From Hoplostethus atlanticus (taxonomy: Eukaryota; Chordata; Actinopteri; Trachichthyiformes; Trachichthyidae): a stretch of DNA of 64,000 nucleotides. The notes beneath the pieces were generated by a model, which ran no database searches, had not been told where the DNA came from, and saw nothing but the letters and a program-made list of their open reading frames with translations. Positions 41,155 to 51,557 of the stretch are shown one piece after another (position 1 is the first letter of the stretch; each line of letters opens with the position of its first letter). Both the position numbers and the translations under genes were made by a program. The stretch is from positions 1,116,501-1,180,500 of the forward strand of contig JAXDDX010000056.1 of the NCBI GenBank assembly GCA_034670405.1, written 5' to 3'.

Positions 41155-41198
<44 letters not shown>
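41148..41198 (+). repeat. (CA)n microsatellite
   Basis: About 24 units with one CG interruption. Confidence 0.95.
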
Positions 41199-41200
<2 letters not shown>

Positions 41201-41369
41201 ACAAATACATCTTACTTTGTTTAAGATCTGATTTCATTATTCCATCTCACTGTGTTCTATTCAAGCATGCACAGCAGCCAGACATCCCTCTTTATTCATC
41301 CCCACACTTTTATGATCAGCCATATCAAGCATGTGCAACGCTGCTACAGACTTCCTTCACGTCTAATAT

Positions 41370-41955
41370 GAATCACTTCAGTTTAAAGGAAAGTATCACT
41401 TTTGTGACCGGCACAAAGAGAGGGGGGGAGCCCAATTACAAGTGAGCATGGGTGTAAGAAAATTGAAACCCCTTTGTAATCCTACCTTAAGGAAATTACT
41501 TTGATTTCCATGTTCATGGCAATTTCATTATTGATGAGGCAAAGTGAATTGGCAGAGCTGGTGTCCACAGACCTGCGTTAAGTGCAATATTCAAATTGTC
41601 CCCCTCTCCCAGTATGAGCTGTGACCTTCGGGTGCCATGAAAGCCCGGCCTGATAACCAAGGCAGTTAGTTTGCCCCAGGCATATGAGATATAAGCATAT
41701 GTATATTGATATATTGAGGTGGTTCGTCCCTGGGCGATGCAATGAAGGGGGAATATATATTTATATCTAGGTGTCCGGCGGACGCAGTGCCTGTGTCCGC
41801 TGATGAGAATGGGTATCTGGTTCCGCAGCGTGTGGGTGAATTTACTCTGTGTAGTGTATGCAGGGGGTTTCAATCTCCCTGCAAACCATTTGAATATAGG
41901 CCGCTGATTTATTACCTTATTTGGTCTGTCTTCTGTATGCAAATGCAGAGGAGGG
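41370..41955. promoter_or_regulatory. candidate large conserved non-coding element
   Basis: About 585 bp of complex sequence. It includes gagcccaattacaagtgagc, ccctttgtaatcctacctta, gcaatttcattattgatgag, gcaatattcaaattgtcccc and gctgatttattaccttattt, then tgtatgcaaatgcag with an ATGCAAAT octamer at about 41937-41944. It stops at a G-rich tract. Confidence 0.45.
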
Positions 41956-42042
41956 AGGGGGGGGTGGGGGGGTCTGGAGGTGGGGTTGAGGGTGGTGGTA
42001 GTGGTGGTTGTGTGGTGGTGGTGGTGGTGGTGGGGGGGGGCA
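41949..42042 (+). repeat. G-rich/(GGT)n tract, G-quadruplex pattern
   Basis: Many G runs of 2-9 with GGT units. It accounts for the Gly/Val and Pro/His frames on the two strands. Confidence 0.85.
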
Positions 42043-42289
42043 CACTTTGGTTGTATGCATAATGAGATTCCCAGGGTCATCCCTCCGGTGTGTCAGGGAC
42101 CCGTGGTGAAGCAAGCCTCCAGGGGATGTGGAAGATGGGGGTGTTGGGGTGTAAGCTAAGGGGGAGGTTGCAGGGGAATGGGCCCCCCTAGGCATAGTCC
42201 CCAGGTAGCCCGCCGCCCCCCCCGTCCCCTCCCCCCTGGCAGCTCCTCAGCCTATCCCCTGCCAGCTACATCCACCCCTTGCGATGCAA
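42043..42289. other. non-coding, G/C-run spacer
   Basis: C runs at 42211-42236. Nothing recognised. Confidence 0.5.
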
Positions 42290-42560
42290 CCTAGCTAGCA
42301 CTAAGTGTCTGCTGTGGCTCTTGGCTCACTGGAAGTGCATTAGCCCTCATGACAATGTATCCCCCCCCTGCCAATTATGGATCTGATCTGTGTGTTTAAT
42401 AATTGCCCTCTTCAGACGCATTCAATTGTGTCCAAATGGGAGTGGAATTGATTTTTTGTAGGATATTAGCCGATTACTTTGAGTGCCCCCCTAATTTGAA
42501 TTGATTTGAATAATGGTTATTCATGTGATCTTTGCCTTTGCCACAGTGCGGCAGAACGGC
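42290..42560. promoter_or_regulatory. candidate conserved non-coding element
   Basis: It contains aagtgcattagccctcatga, ctgccaattatggatctgat, tgtttaataattgccctctt, cattcaattgtgtccaaatg and aattgatttgaataatggtt. Repeated CAATTA and TAATTG words. Confidence 0.42.
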
Positions 42561-44055
42561 ACGCCCTCGAGGAGAAGCGCCGCCACTGTGATAAGTACAG
42601 TGTATATGATGGTGTTGGCATGCCTGCAGTGTTTGATATTACACGTTTCTTGCGTAACTCGAAAAAAAAAACGTTTAATACATCAGAGGTTTCGACGACT
42701 CAAAAAGAGATCACGGCGGCGTCAATTAAAGCTCAATCTTAAGAAATATCCCTTTCAACCGGATGATGAAAATGATGGTTTTCACCACGAGTGAAGCCAG
42801 ATTTGAGGGCTTTTCCCTTTGTCCTTGCTCAGCTGGAACTCTATAAGGCCTTTGATTGTTGGTGCTCACGTTATAAATAAATATATAGCTTTCATTTGGC
42901 CGCTAACGTGTGTGTGCGTCTCCAAATTGTAAACCCACTGGATCAGAATGAAAATGTATTAAAAGTTGTTCCGCCGTGACACGCTTTTGTTGAGCATATA
43001 TGCAAAGCACCGATCTGAGTGCTTTCATCCGTGGCTGAGTGAATGCTGCCCGACCTCATGTACGTCTCAGAGAGAACCGGGGACACAGAAAGTGATTTAC
43101 CCCCCCAATAGATAGACAATAGGCCTGTCTGACACTTAAAATATTAAAGAGTGGAATATGCACCGCTACGTTGATCTTCACTATCAATATTTAACGTCCT
43201 CTTATGCATGTATGCTGAGTTGTCCAATTTCATTAAGGCCGTTTGTCATCCTGGAGGGCACTGGTCTTGGTCCCGAGGAGCCCAGGGACAATGGGAGGGG
43301 GGTTTGTGTCACCAGTGTCCATGTGGGGCGGAGGGGGAGCTATTTACCTTGGCCTTCCTCACACACTCTGAATAACAACAACAAATAAACCAATAAAGCC
43401 TATAGTTTTTCTATTTTGACACTGCTTTGGATAGCGGGTTGTTGAGAATGCTTGTTCAAGGTACGCTGTATCCCGTGACATAATATTTTGGCTTGGATTG
43501 AGGAATTCTGTGGATCTGTGTCTCCCAGTGATGTGAGCACATATGCACAAGTGTTACTAAGAGTTGTTGACGCTTTGAATAAATCAACAACATTTGGTTT
43601 CATTTACTTTTGAATTATGCTTTGAATGTCATGGTGCGGGTACACGTTCCTTTTTTGTTGTTACAGAGAAAATGAATCAGTGTTACTAAGAGAAAGGAGT
43701 GTGTAAGTACATAAACACAATTTGTGCATTCATCAGTTTGTGTCTTTTTCTGTGGGCATAATTCTGAACACGTTGAGTAAGACAACGCGGTATACATGGC
43801 GCTCTATTTGCGACCGGTACATTTGGCTTGTGTTTATCACATTTCCTCTAACAATACATCTCGATTCCTAAAGGCACAGAATCTCAAATGTGACATTTTA
43901 ACAACCCTTATTCCTTTCATGCTGCACCATTTCCTTTTTGCACTTTAGTGTCATTTTCATTCCAAACCTGAATTACCAATTTGTCTTTGTGGCATGGGCA
44001 ATTTACATGCTTCCGTTTCAGTTTTTTTTATATGCAAAATGCACTAAAGTGTAGC
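42561..44055. other. intergenic, no gene recognised
   Basis: Mixed AT-rich sequence. Weak CNE-like patches lie at 42810-42905 and 43210-43330. The short frames at 42506-42794 have no known domain. Confidence 0.45.
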
Positions 44056-44290
44056 ATTTTTCCCATCACAAGGATATTTTCCCGGGTCTAATTTCATGGT
44101 TTTGATGGTGAGTGAGTCTGTCTCGGAGGAACTGTGCCTCTTGTTCTCATAGCTCCTGGGTGACGTCTTGATGACAAGTGTCTTTAATATGCATGGAGAA
44201 TGGCAGGTCCCACATTTTGTCCCCACAGTTTTGCATGTTGAAGGGAAATTGCCCAGCATTGGGGCTGCGGTTATTGTAGGAGACGAATGT
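44056..44290. promoter_or_regulatory. candidate conserved non-coding element
   Basis: It contains cgggtctaatttcatggttt, gtgtctttaatatgcatgga and tttgcatgttgaagggaaat. Texture call. Confidence 0.37.
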
Positions 44291-45165
44291 CAGTAACCAT
44301 TCAAAAAAAGACCCTGGCTTTTTATGATTATTGCCTCTGTGTACCGCCATTAAAAACTGAGTGGGGGGAATTGTCCGTGTGGCGTTTCTGGCTGTCTGAA
44401 TGGTGGCTAGGTTCCAGTGGAAGGGCTGCACAGACATTTCCCTCTTATGAAGGAGGTAGGGTGAGCCTATGCCAAAGCCTGGAGGCCTGTGTCACCGTGC
44501 CACAGCCAGGCCTAAATGGTATCTGAGGACTCCTTTGCTTTTATAAACACCAAACCACATTTTTATGTTCGTAAAAAGTGTTTGTAAAATAAGAGAATTC
44601 TCAGATTTTTCTATATTTTCAGTTAGAAATATGAACATTTTATTTGGGACTGGCCAGGTAGTGGACAAAGGTGCACACTGCATACTCAGAATATTATAGG
44701 TTTGAATCCAGTTCTCTCTACTATCTAATAAAAAAGAGTTCCCTCTAATAATCAAACCAGAGTACTGAGTTTATCTATACATCTTCGGCCTTGATGCACG
44801 ACTAGCAGATGTTTACAAAATAAGGGTCTTTGGAGCCTTTGCGATTTCTCAGAGATTTCTCTCTCTCTCGTGTATTCAAAGATACAAATAAACCATTCAA
44901 ATGTATGCATGTTGGCTATCTGTGTGGGTGTGGGCAGTGCCGAGTGTCTCATTACTGCTCACCCTCTCCCCCATCCCACCATCACTTTCCTGTGTCAGGG
45001 GCATCAGGCCTTGAGACTTTGGAATAAACATAACGGAGCTTACCTGAACTACCCTTTTAGTGTGGCTTCCCACGAGATGTTTATTTACTCTGTATTGTAT
45101 TTACCAACAGCACTGACATATTTGGTTCTGTCTATTTGAGTGGAGTTTTGATTGTGATTTATTAT
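44291..45165. other. intergenic, no gene recognised
   Basis: Mixed sequence. No exon or repeat pattern except a short AT run at the right edge. Confidence 0.5.
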
Positions 45166-45223
45166 ATTATATATATATGAATTATATATATTGTCCTACT
45201 TGTGGTTTCAGTGACAAAGGAAT

Positions 45224-45358
45224 ACTACTGCTACTACTACTACTGTTGCTGCTGCTATCACTACTACTACTACTACTACCAGTGTCGGGGGTAATGCATT
45301 ACTTTGTAACACAGTACACTACTCAGATTACTTATTTGGGGTACTACTACTACTGCTA
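45224..45358 (+). repeat. (CTA)n microsatellite interrupted by a transposon-like fragment
   Basis: CTA/CTG units at 45224-45280 and again at about 45342-45358. Between them (45282-45340) lies gtgtcgggggtaatgcatta then ctttgtaac, which recalls a common fish repeat with GGTAACGCATTAC-type ends. Confidence 0.55.
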
Positions 45359-45928
45359 CAGGCCCATCCATGATCCTCTGTCTGGGGCAGGCCCATATCT
45401 AAACCCTTGTCACTTCACCAGAGACGGTGATGCAGATGGAGCTGTACAAGGGAGGAGGGGACACCATGCATATATTCCATGCTCACTGATCTGAAGCGAG
45501 GCTCTGTCTGGGGCAGAGGGTAAACCCACCACAGTACTTCTACCTTAGTGAGTTGGATGGCTACCTGCTTACTGTGGTTCAATATATACGTTATCGTGAT
45601 GGTACTGATTACACTGCAACAAATGTTCACATTGACCAGTCATTTACAGTAGATTTGTACTTTTGGAAAACAAGCAGCAATTTTGCCAGTGGTGTGAGAC
45701 TCAATGTGCGGTGAAATGACTTGGTGGTGGATATTAGTGGATATTTTCTGCAGTGTATGTTATATTCATGTTTGGTACGTCTGACGCCAACAATCTATTG
45801 AAAAAAAGAAAAAACAGCCCAGATCTTCTTTGTTTTCTCCTTTCTTCTTCACGTTTCTTCACGTACACTTTTTTTTCCAAGTCTCATTTCTCACCTGAAT
45901 GACACTTGCTGTGGTCCATCCGGTTCCA
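45359..45928. other. intergenic, no gene recognised
   Basis: Mixed sequence, nothing recognised. Confidence 0.5.
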
Positions 45929-46170
45929 AACACACATGCACACATACACACATGCACACATTCACACATGTGCACACTCACACACCGCGAGCACACAGAC
46001 ACACACATGCAATCATTAGGCACATTACACACAAAAACAAACAGTCATGCTCAAGGCTCATCACATACATACACACACACACTCACACAGTCACACATGC
46101 ACATTAGCTCGTCCCCAACAACATCTCACATGCACATTTCCGCACATTTTCACACTCACACATAAGGCAC

Positions 46171-46205
<35 letters not shown>
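45929..46205 (+). repeat. imperfect CA-rich region
   Basis: Degenerate acacatgcacac words over about 275 bp with a pure (CA)n core at 46174-46205. Confidence 0.9.
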
Positions 46206-46207
<2 letters not shown>

Positions 46208-46425
46208 CTGGTGGCCATATCTGGTGCTAATCAATCTTACAATACATTCATCATCAGCACCCCACCGCAGGCCGGGTCCCGCTGAGTGAAATCTCATTTA
46301 GACCTCTTTGGATGTTTCACTACGGAAATGCACAATTACATCACAGACATAGCAGGACCCGGTCCTGGCAGGGCGCAGCCAGTTACAATTAGACACCAAA
46401 CAGACCAGGTGTGAACAGACTGCAC
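46206..46425. promoter_or_regulatory. candidate conserved non-coding element
   Basis: Bounded by a CA tract and a TGTC tract. It contains tggtgctaatcaatcttaca, aatgcacaattacatcacag and gccagttacaattagacacc. Confidence 0.38.
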
Positions 46426-46427
<2 letters not shown>

Positions 46428-46473
<46 letters not shown>

Positions 46474-46482
46474 TCTATCTAT
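46428..46482 (+). repeat. compound (TGTC)n-(TATC)n microsatellite
   Basis: About seven GTCT units switch to about seven ATCT units without a break. Confidence 0.95.
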
Positions 46483-47113
46483 TTGATTATTTACTTATTT
46501 GGGAATATCTAAATATATTTTTGTAGTTTTTATTTGTATTTATGTATTTTTTTGTTTTTTCATGTGATATGAAAACGTCTCTGCAGCTTGACAGTTAGCC
46601 ATGACACCAGGTAACGTCTGGATTGGTTGGCTCTCTGGCATTCGTCATGCAAATCCAGCTGCTGCCGTTGTAAAATGATCGCTTGTAAAATGATTCATAG
46701 GGGCAAGCGTGACATGTTTCATTTATTTTGCCAAATCTCCTTAAATCAGCAGTGTTTTGTTTTTCCTTTTTTTTTTTTACGAGATTTTGCACACAATTTG
46801 AAACATGTTGCAATTGTCCCCGTTCCTTCCCACAGGCTAAATAAGCATCACATGAAATAAGTCAGATGAAAAAAGGAATACTCCTTTAATAATTATAGCA
46901 TTAGGGGTGGTGCAAAATATTAAAGTCAGCACAGCTGGTAGGCAGTGAAATGAAACACACCTTCATCCATTAATTATCACTTTCCTCACACTGTGCTATG
47001 GCTGCGTTCAAGAAAATAAAATTGATAGCATTTTCACTGTAGTTTGATAAAGCTGGAATGTGACACTAAGGTGACAGTGTATGACAAGGTCCTTGTCCTC
47101 GCTGTCTTCTCTG

Positions 47114-47115
<2 letters not shown>
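46483..47115. other. intergenic, no gene recognised
   Basis: AT-rich and T-rich runs; no exon visible. Confidence 0.5.
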
Positions 47116-47153
<38 letters not shown>

Positions 47154-47175
47154 CATGTGTGTGTGTGTGTGTGTA
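47116..47175 (+). repeat. (TG)n microsatellite
   Basis: About 28 units with gcgtgca interruption. Confidence 0.95.
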
Positions 47176-47269
47176 GGTGAGCGCATGCTTGTACACGGTA
47201 CTGTACACACTCCTAAAGCAGGAACATATCAGGATTGTGAATGAACATGCAGGCATCTGTGCAGTGTAG

Positions 47270-47334
47270 GTGTGTGTGTGTGTGTGTGTGTGTGCGTGTG
47301 CATGTGCATGTGCGTGTGCGTGTGCGCGTGTGTG
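47270..47334 (+). repeat. (TG)n/(CGTG)n microsatellite
   Basis: TG units followed by alternating CATG, CGTG and CGCG units; a good Z-DNA-type pattern. Confidence 0.94.
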
Positions 47335-47430
47335 CAGGGTTCACAGGCCCGGGCTTTGACATTCACGCTACACCACCTACGCACTGGGGTCCCATCTCGG
47401 GGTCATTTACATATCTTTGAAAGACAGATT

Positions 47431-47625
47431 GAAAAGAAAGAGAGAGGAAGGAAAGGAGAGGAAGGAAAGGAGAGGGAGGAAAGGAGAGGGAGGAAAGGAG
47501 AGGGGGGTTAGAAGGAAAAAGGAAAAAGAGAGATAGCGATAGATGTAGGGAAATAGAGAGAGAGAGGGAGAGAGAAAGGGAGAAAAAGGGGGAAAGAGAG
47601 AGAGAAACAAAGAGAGACCAAGCCA
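47431..47625 (+). repeat. homopurine minisatellite
   Basis: Uninterrupted purines at 47431-47507 with a repeated aggaaaggagaggg unit. Nearly pure purines, broken by few pyrimidines, continue to about 47610. Confidence 0.93.
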
Positions 47626-47639
47626 GTAGATTACATTCC

Positions 47640-47961
47640 CTCCATCTAGAAAATGAGGGGAAAAGGCAGGGTGTGCAGGGGCCTACTGGGAGGATCCTTA
47701 TTCATATTTGTGTGTGAATTGTTTATCACGGTGACAGAAGCGTGCCAGGGCTGAGATAAAGGCAGCGCTCCATCACGGGGCTGTGACAGCGGGAGGACAC
47801 GCCGCGCACTCACCGCAGCAGCCCCAGAAATATTATTAATAGATGCTGACTTGATTTGCCACGATTGCAGCGTCTTGGCACCGCTTGATTGTGGCCTGTG
47901 AAGTTCCGTCCAAAGGGGAAGCTATTTTTCATGAAGTGACAGAAGTCTTCGCGATTTCTAT
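47640..47961. promoter_or_regulatory. candidate conserved non-coding element
   Basis: Between a homopurine and a homopyrimidine tract. It contains attcatatttgtgtgtgaat, gggctgagataaaggcagcg, ctcaccgcagcagccccaga and aatattattaatagatgctg. Confidence 0.4.
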
Positions 47962-48048
47962 CCCCCCCCCCCCCCTCCCCCCCTTTCCCTCTCCCTCACC
48001 CTCTCCCTCTCCCCTCTCTCTTCTTTCCCTCTTCCCTTCTTCCCTTCA
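47962..48048 (+). repeat. C-rich homopyrimidine tract
   Basis: C14 and C6 runs, then CCCTCT-type sequence; pyrimidine apart from one A at about 47999. Confidence 0.92.
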
Positions 48049-48199
48049 GTTGAGCAGTTGCATCTCTTTCCAAGGAGCTGATATGCAAGGCTGCTTATTA
48101 TGAGAGCGGTGTCAGATTTAGAGGGAAAAAGCCAGGGAGTGGGAGAAATAGTCACTCCTTTGATGGGATGGCTTGTGATACGGCCTGTGGATGACATCC

Positions 48200-48200
<1 letters not shown>

Positions 48201-48237
<37 letters not shown>
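48201..48237 (+). repeat. (TG)n microsatellite
   Basis: About 18 units. Confidence 0.95.
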
Positions 48238-48238
<1 letters not shown>

Positions 48239-48393
48239 CTCTCAGTGCCTGTGTGTGTTCGTGGTGTGCATCAGTGTGTATAAACTTCACTAGTTTCAAG
48301 TAATATCACACCATTTGAGAATATTGGGAAATTTGTTATCACATTTGCAAATGCATGCATTCATCGAGTTCACGCAAAGCTGGTAAACATTTT

Positions 48394-48399
<6 letters not shown>

Positions 48400-48436
<37 letters not shown>
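48400..48436 (+). repeat. (CA)n microsatellite
   Basis: About 18 units after a T9 run. Confidence 0.95.
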
Positions 48437-48437
<1 letters not shown>

Positions 48438-49223
48438 CGACGTCAGCGATGATGCACACACATGAGAAGCCCTTTCCCCACAGAGAGCCTCGGATGAAGG
48501 GAGAGCAGTTTACAGTACAGAGCAGAAAACACTATATTCTGTCCATACTGACGACATGTGATAGTCGCCCCCTTGAACACGTCAGCCCTTGTTCATCCGG
48601 CGGCAGACTATCTTGCTTTGCTTTGTGGGAGGCTTGCTTTCACTTTTTCTTCCCCTTTAAAAACCACACGGTGGGTGTATACTTTTGCAGCCATGAGAGG
48701 GCATCGCAGTCCCAGATGTGTGAAGAAAGTGTGAAGAAAGTTGGATTTTTACTGTCAAAGTTCAACTGTTGCTGCACACACACTCGTCTTTGACAAATAG
48801 ATTTGTGACGCCGATTTGAAGTTCAATCCCGGACCACCAACACGTTTCAGAGGCTTCCCCCCCCCCCTATGTTGGAAAAAGGGATCAGTGAAGATTTTTG
48901 ACAATGAAATAGAGACAAAAACCTTTTTTATTGAACGAGTGACATCTCAAACCGCAGACATGCCTCACTGAGGGAAGTTGAAAGCTGTTGAATATAGTGA
49001 GATGATGACATCTGTAGACCGCCGTCATAACGGCAGGCCGCCTCACCCTCTCTGACCTTGTTTGAGACTTATCAAAACGACCATGAGACCAGAACGCGAC
49101 AGAGTTTCTCAGGTCTCGGTCGTCGCTCCGCACTCGTACAACACACCTGCGCTTTAGCGACCGCAGGCCCTGTCCCCGTTGGCGTGGAGACGGGAAGGAG
49201 CTGCGGTCACACAGACACACACT

Positions 49224-49225
<2 letters not shown>
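48437..49225. other. intergenic, no gene recognised
   Basis: Mixed sequence with a C9 run at about 48859. No exon or element recognised. Confidence 0.5.

Positions 49226-49260
<35 letters not shown>
49226..49260 (+). repeat. (CA)n microsatellite
   Basis: About 17 units. Confidence 0.95.
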
Positions 49261-49262
<2 letters not shown>

Positions 49263-49389
49263 TGCAGAGCAGTGCTGGTGGGGCCCTAACCTCATACAGG
49301 ATGTGCGCTTGTCTCCGTACAGCCCTTATCTTGCCATGCTGCACTGCTATTGCAGCCCAAAGGCCACAGTGTGGGTGTGACACCTGCCA

Positions 49390-49452
49390 GGGAGAGAGAT
49401 GGAGGGAGGGAGGGAGAGAGAGATATATGTAGAGAGAGAGAAGGCGCGTGCG

Positions 49453-49486
<34 letters not shown>
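49390..49486 (+). repeat. (GA)n microsatellite
   Basis: GGGA and GA units with a pure core at 49457-49486. Confidence 0.93.
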
Positions 49487-49487
<1 letters not shown>

Positions 49488-49809
49488 AGGTGGGTTGTGT
49501 GACGGAGGACAGAACAAACAGTGAGAGATTGAGATAAATCTTTACCTTTCACTTCACCTTTGCTTTTTAGAAACCGCGCTCATGATTTGACTCGCTACGG
49601 AAACTCTCTCGGTCTCGGTTTTTCTCATACTTTGACTCGGTGTGAATTCAATTAAAGTGAATTTCTTTAGGGCGATATGTTGAATGCCCCGATTGTCACG
49701 TCGTCCTGACCTTGACTCTATCCCAGCTCCCAGCTTCATATATATAAAAACTGGTTTTCACTCCACCGTGTTCCATACGTGCGCTGACAAGAAGACCTAT
49801 TCAGTTTCC
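49487..49809. other. non-coding spacer
   Basis: Mixed sequence with a small AT patch at 49738-49747. Nothing recognised. Confidence 0.45.
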
Positions 49810-50345
49810 AGACAAATAGTCGCCGTTCAGTATCGGCCCGCGAATTAATTCCAATAATATTCAAATACAGCAGCATCAGCAGGTCATCTTTATTCAGCAT
49901 TATGCTTTCTGCACAGAACATTGTTTATTCAATCTGCACCCATGCCGGCTGCCATCTACTTTGGAGTGTTCTGTTTTTCATGCAATCTATTTTTGATATT
50001 GCTCTATTTCCCTGAGACAGAGTGATATTTTCACACTGGCCTTGTAATATTACACCACCCTTAATGGAATCACGGTGCTGCCACCCCGCCCCACCCCCCG
50101 GCCCCCCCCCCCACGGTCTGAATAAATGCATTCAATTAAATCAAACTTGGAATACTGTAGCATTTAATTGAAAGGGAATTATCCTCTATATGATTTCAGA
50201 AATGATCTCTGGGGAGGTAGTGGTGCTTTTCAACAACTCACCAATTAGACACTTGTCTCTTAAATGGAAACTACCTCCAAAGGAAATGCCCCGCATTAGG
50301 GCTTAATGATTTGGGCACTTACCAATTACGGTGGCAATGGATTTC
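49810..50345. promoter_or_regulatory. candidate large conserved non-coding element split by a C run
   Basis: It contains cgcgaattaattccaataat, ttattcagcattatgctttc, ccttgtaatattacaccacc, gcatttaattgaaagggaat, actcaccaattagacacttg and cttaccaattacggtggcaa. A C-rich run at 50083-50113 interrupts it. Confidence 0.45.
50083..50113 (+). repeat. C-rich run inside a CNE-like block
   Basis: ccaccccgccccaccccccg then ccccccccccc; G-quadruplex pattern on the - strand. Confidence 0.85.
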
Positions 50346-50639
50346 TTTTCTTGTTAAAACAAGATCATCATTTTATGGATTCTGTATACTGTGCAGGCAA
50401 TGCAATGAACACAGATGCAGGTTTTACTGGTATAGCTTATCACGTCGCATGTTATTCATCAAGTATTATATTATTACAGCGGTAAAGAGAAGTGAGGAAA
50501 AGAGGGAGCTAAAGTTGTCGAATTATTTTCATTCATGCATCTCCAAAATCATTTCACTTTATTTTTGTAACCCACAGGACTATTCCTGCTCAAATCAACA
50601 TTTGGAAGAACAATTCTAACCATTGTAATTCTATAATTG
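50346..50639. other. non-coding spacer
   Basis: AT-rich, nothing recognised. Confidence 0.45.
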
Positions 50640-50965
50640 TGTTCATTCCCTGGGGAGCTCAAAGATATATTTGTTTTTTTAAGGGCTGTAATCAAAATGA
50701 CAGCTGTTTAGTACAGCTATAATTTTGACAAAAGAGGGCAGCAGGCTGCCATTGATTGACCAGCAGGGCTTTTTCCTCTTTAGGATAACATGAGAGTTGG
50801 CCGGAGAGACATACGGGGAGATTCTGGGTTTGCTCACAGAAGAGGGCCTGTCTGCTCGCTTGCCTCCTTGGCTGCCTGTCTGTGTGAGTGACTGGGAGAT
50901 TGGTTTATTTTAGTTCATCATCTCCCTCATCAATCTTTTACATGGGACTGGGTCAGCAAAGATGA
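50640..50965. promoter_or_regulatory. candidate conserved non-coding element
   Basis: It contains gctgtaatcaaaatgacagc, acagctataattttgacaaa, ggcagcaggctgccattgat and catctccctcatcaatcttt. Short inverted repeats occur (gcagcaggctgc). Confidence 0.38.
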
Positions 50966-51039
50966 CAAAAGTGAATCGCTTATGTGGTCTAAAGTTTCTG
51001 GCAGCGACTCGGTGTGAGTAAACACAAAAGACTCGCTCT

Positions 51040-51165
51040 TCCCTTTCTTCTCTCCCCTCCCCTGTCACCCGCTCCCTCTCTCCCTCTTTCTTTCTCTCCC
51101 TTTCTCCCTCTCATTCTCCATCACCCCCACCCCCCAGCCCCCGCCCCCCGCCCCCCATCCACCTC
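51040..51165 (+). repeat. CT- and C-rich homopyrimidine region
   Basis: TCCC/CTTT units followed by C runs of 5-6 separated by AG or G at 51124-51158. Confidence 0.88.
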
Positions 51166-51420
51166 CCTTTCCAGAGATATATGAATGCAATGTGTGGATC
51201 TGGTTGGCTTTGTGAACTAGGTGCCAGACCACATCTGAGAAGCTGTGCTGAGGGAGCAGATTGCATGGTGACGTCTTTCTCTCCTCTCTCCTTTCTTTTT
51301 CTCCCCCTCCTGCTCTTCTTCTCCTTCCACTCTGTCCTCTTCTCGTAAGACCTGGGAAGTGACCGCTGATGGACACATTTCCCCCTTCTGCCATTGTACA
51401 CCTCGCACCGCTTTCTCTAA
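51166..51420. other. non-coding block, possible CNE
   Basis: A complex patch at 51170-51275 (gaatgcaatgtgtggatctg) is followed by CT-rich sequence. Low support. Confidence 0.25.
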
Positions 51421-51513
51421 GTACCCGCTATGGACTTTGATTTTTACTGCCACACATCCACTTTACTACAGATTAATTCCCATTCATGTATTCTGCTAAC
51501 CGGCTACTGTACT

Positions 51514-51516
<3 letters not shown>

Positions 51517-51549
<33 letters not shown>
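51517..51549 (+). repeat. (TG)n microsatellite
   Basis: About 16 units, then GGTGGGTGGGG. Confidence 0.95.

Positions 51550-51557
<8 letters not shown>

Noticed and set aside
41514-42080. 188-codon frame on the - strand
   Set aside because: The Pro/His-rich part is a translation of the GGT/G-run tract; the remainder overlaps a CNE-like block.
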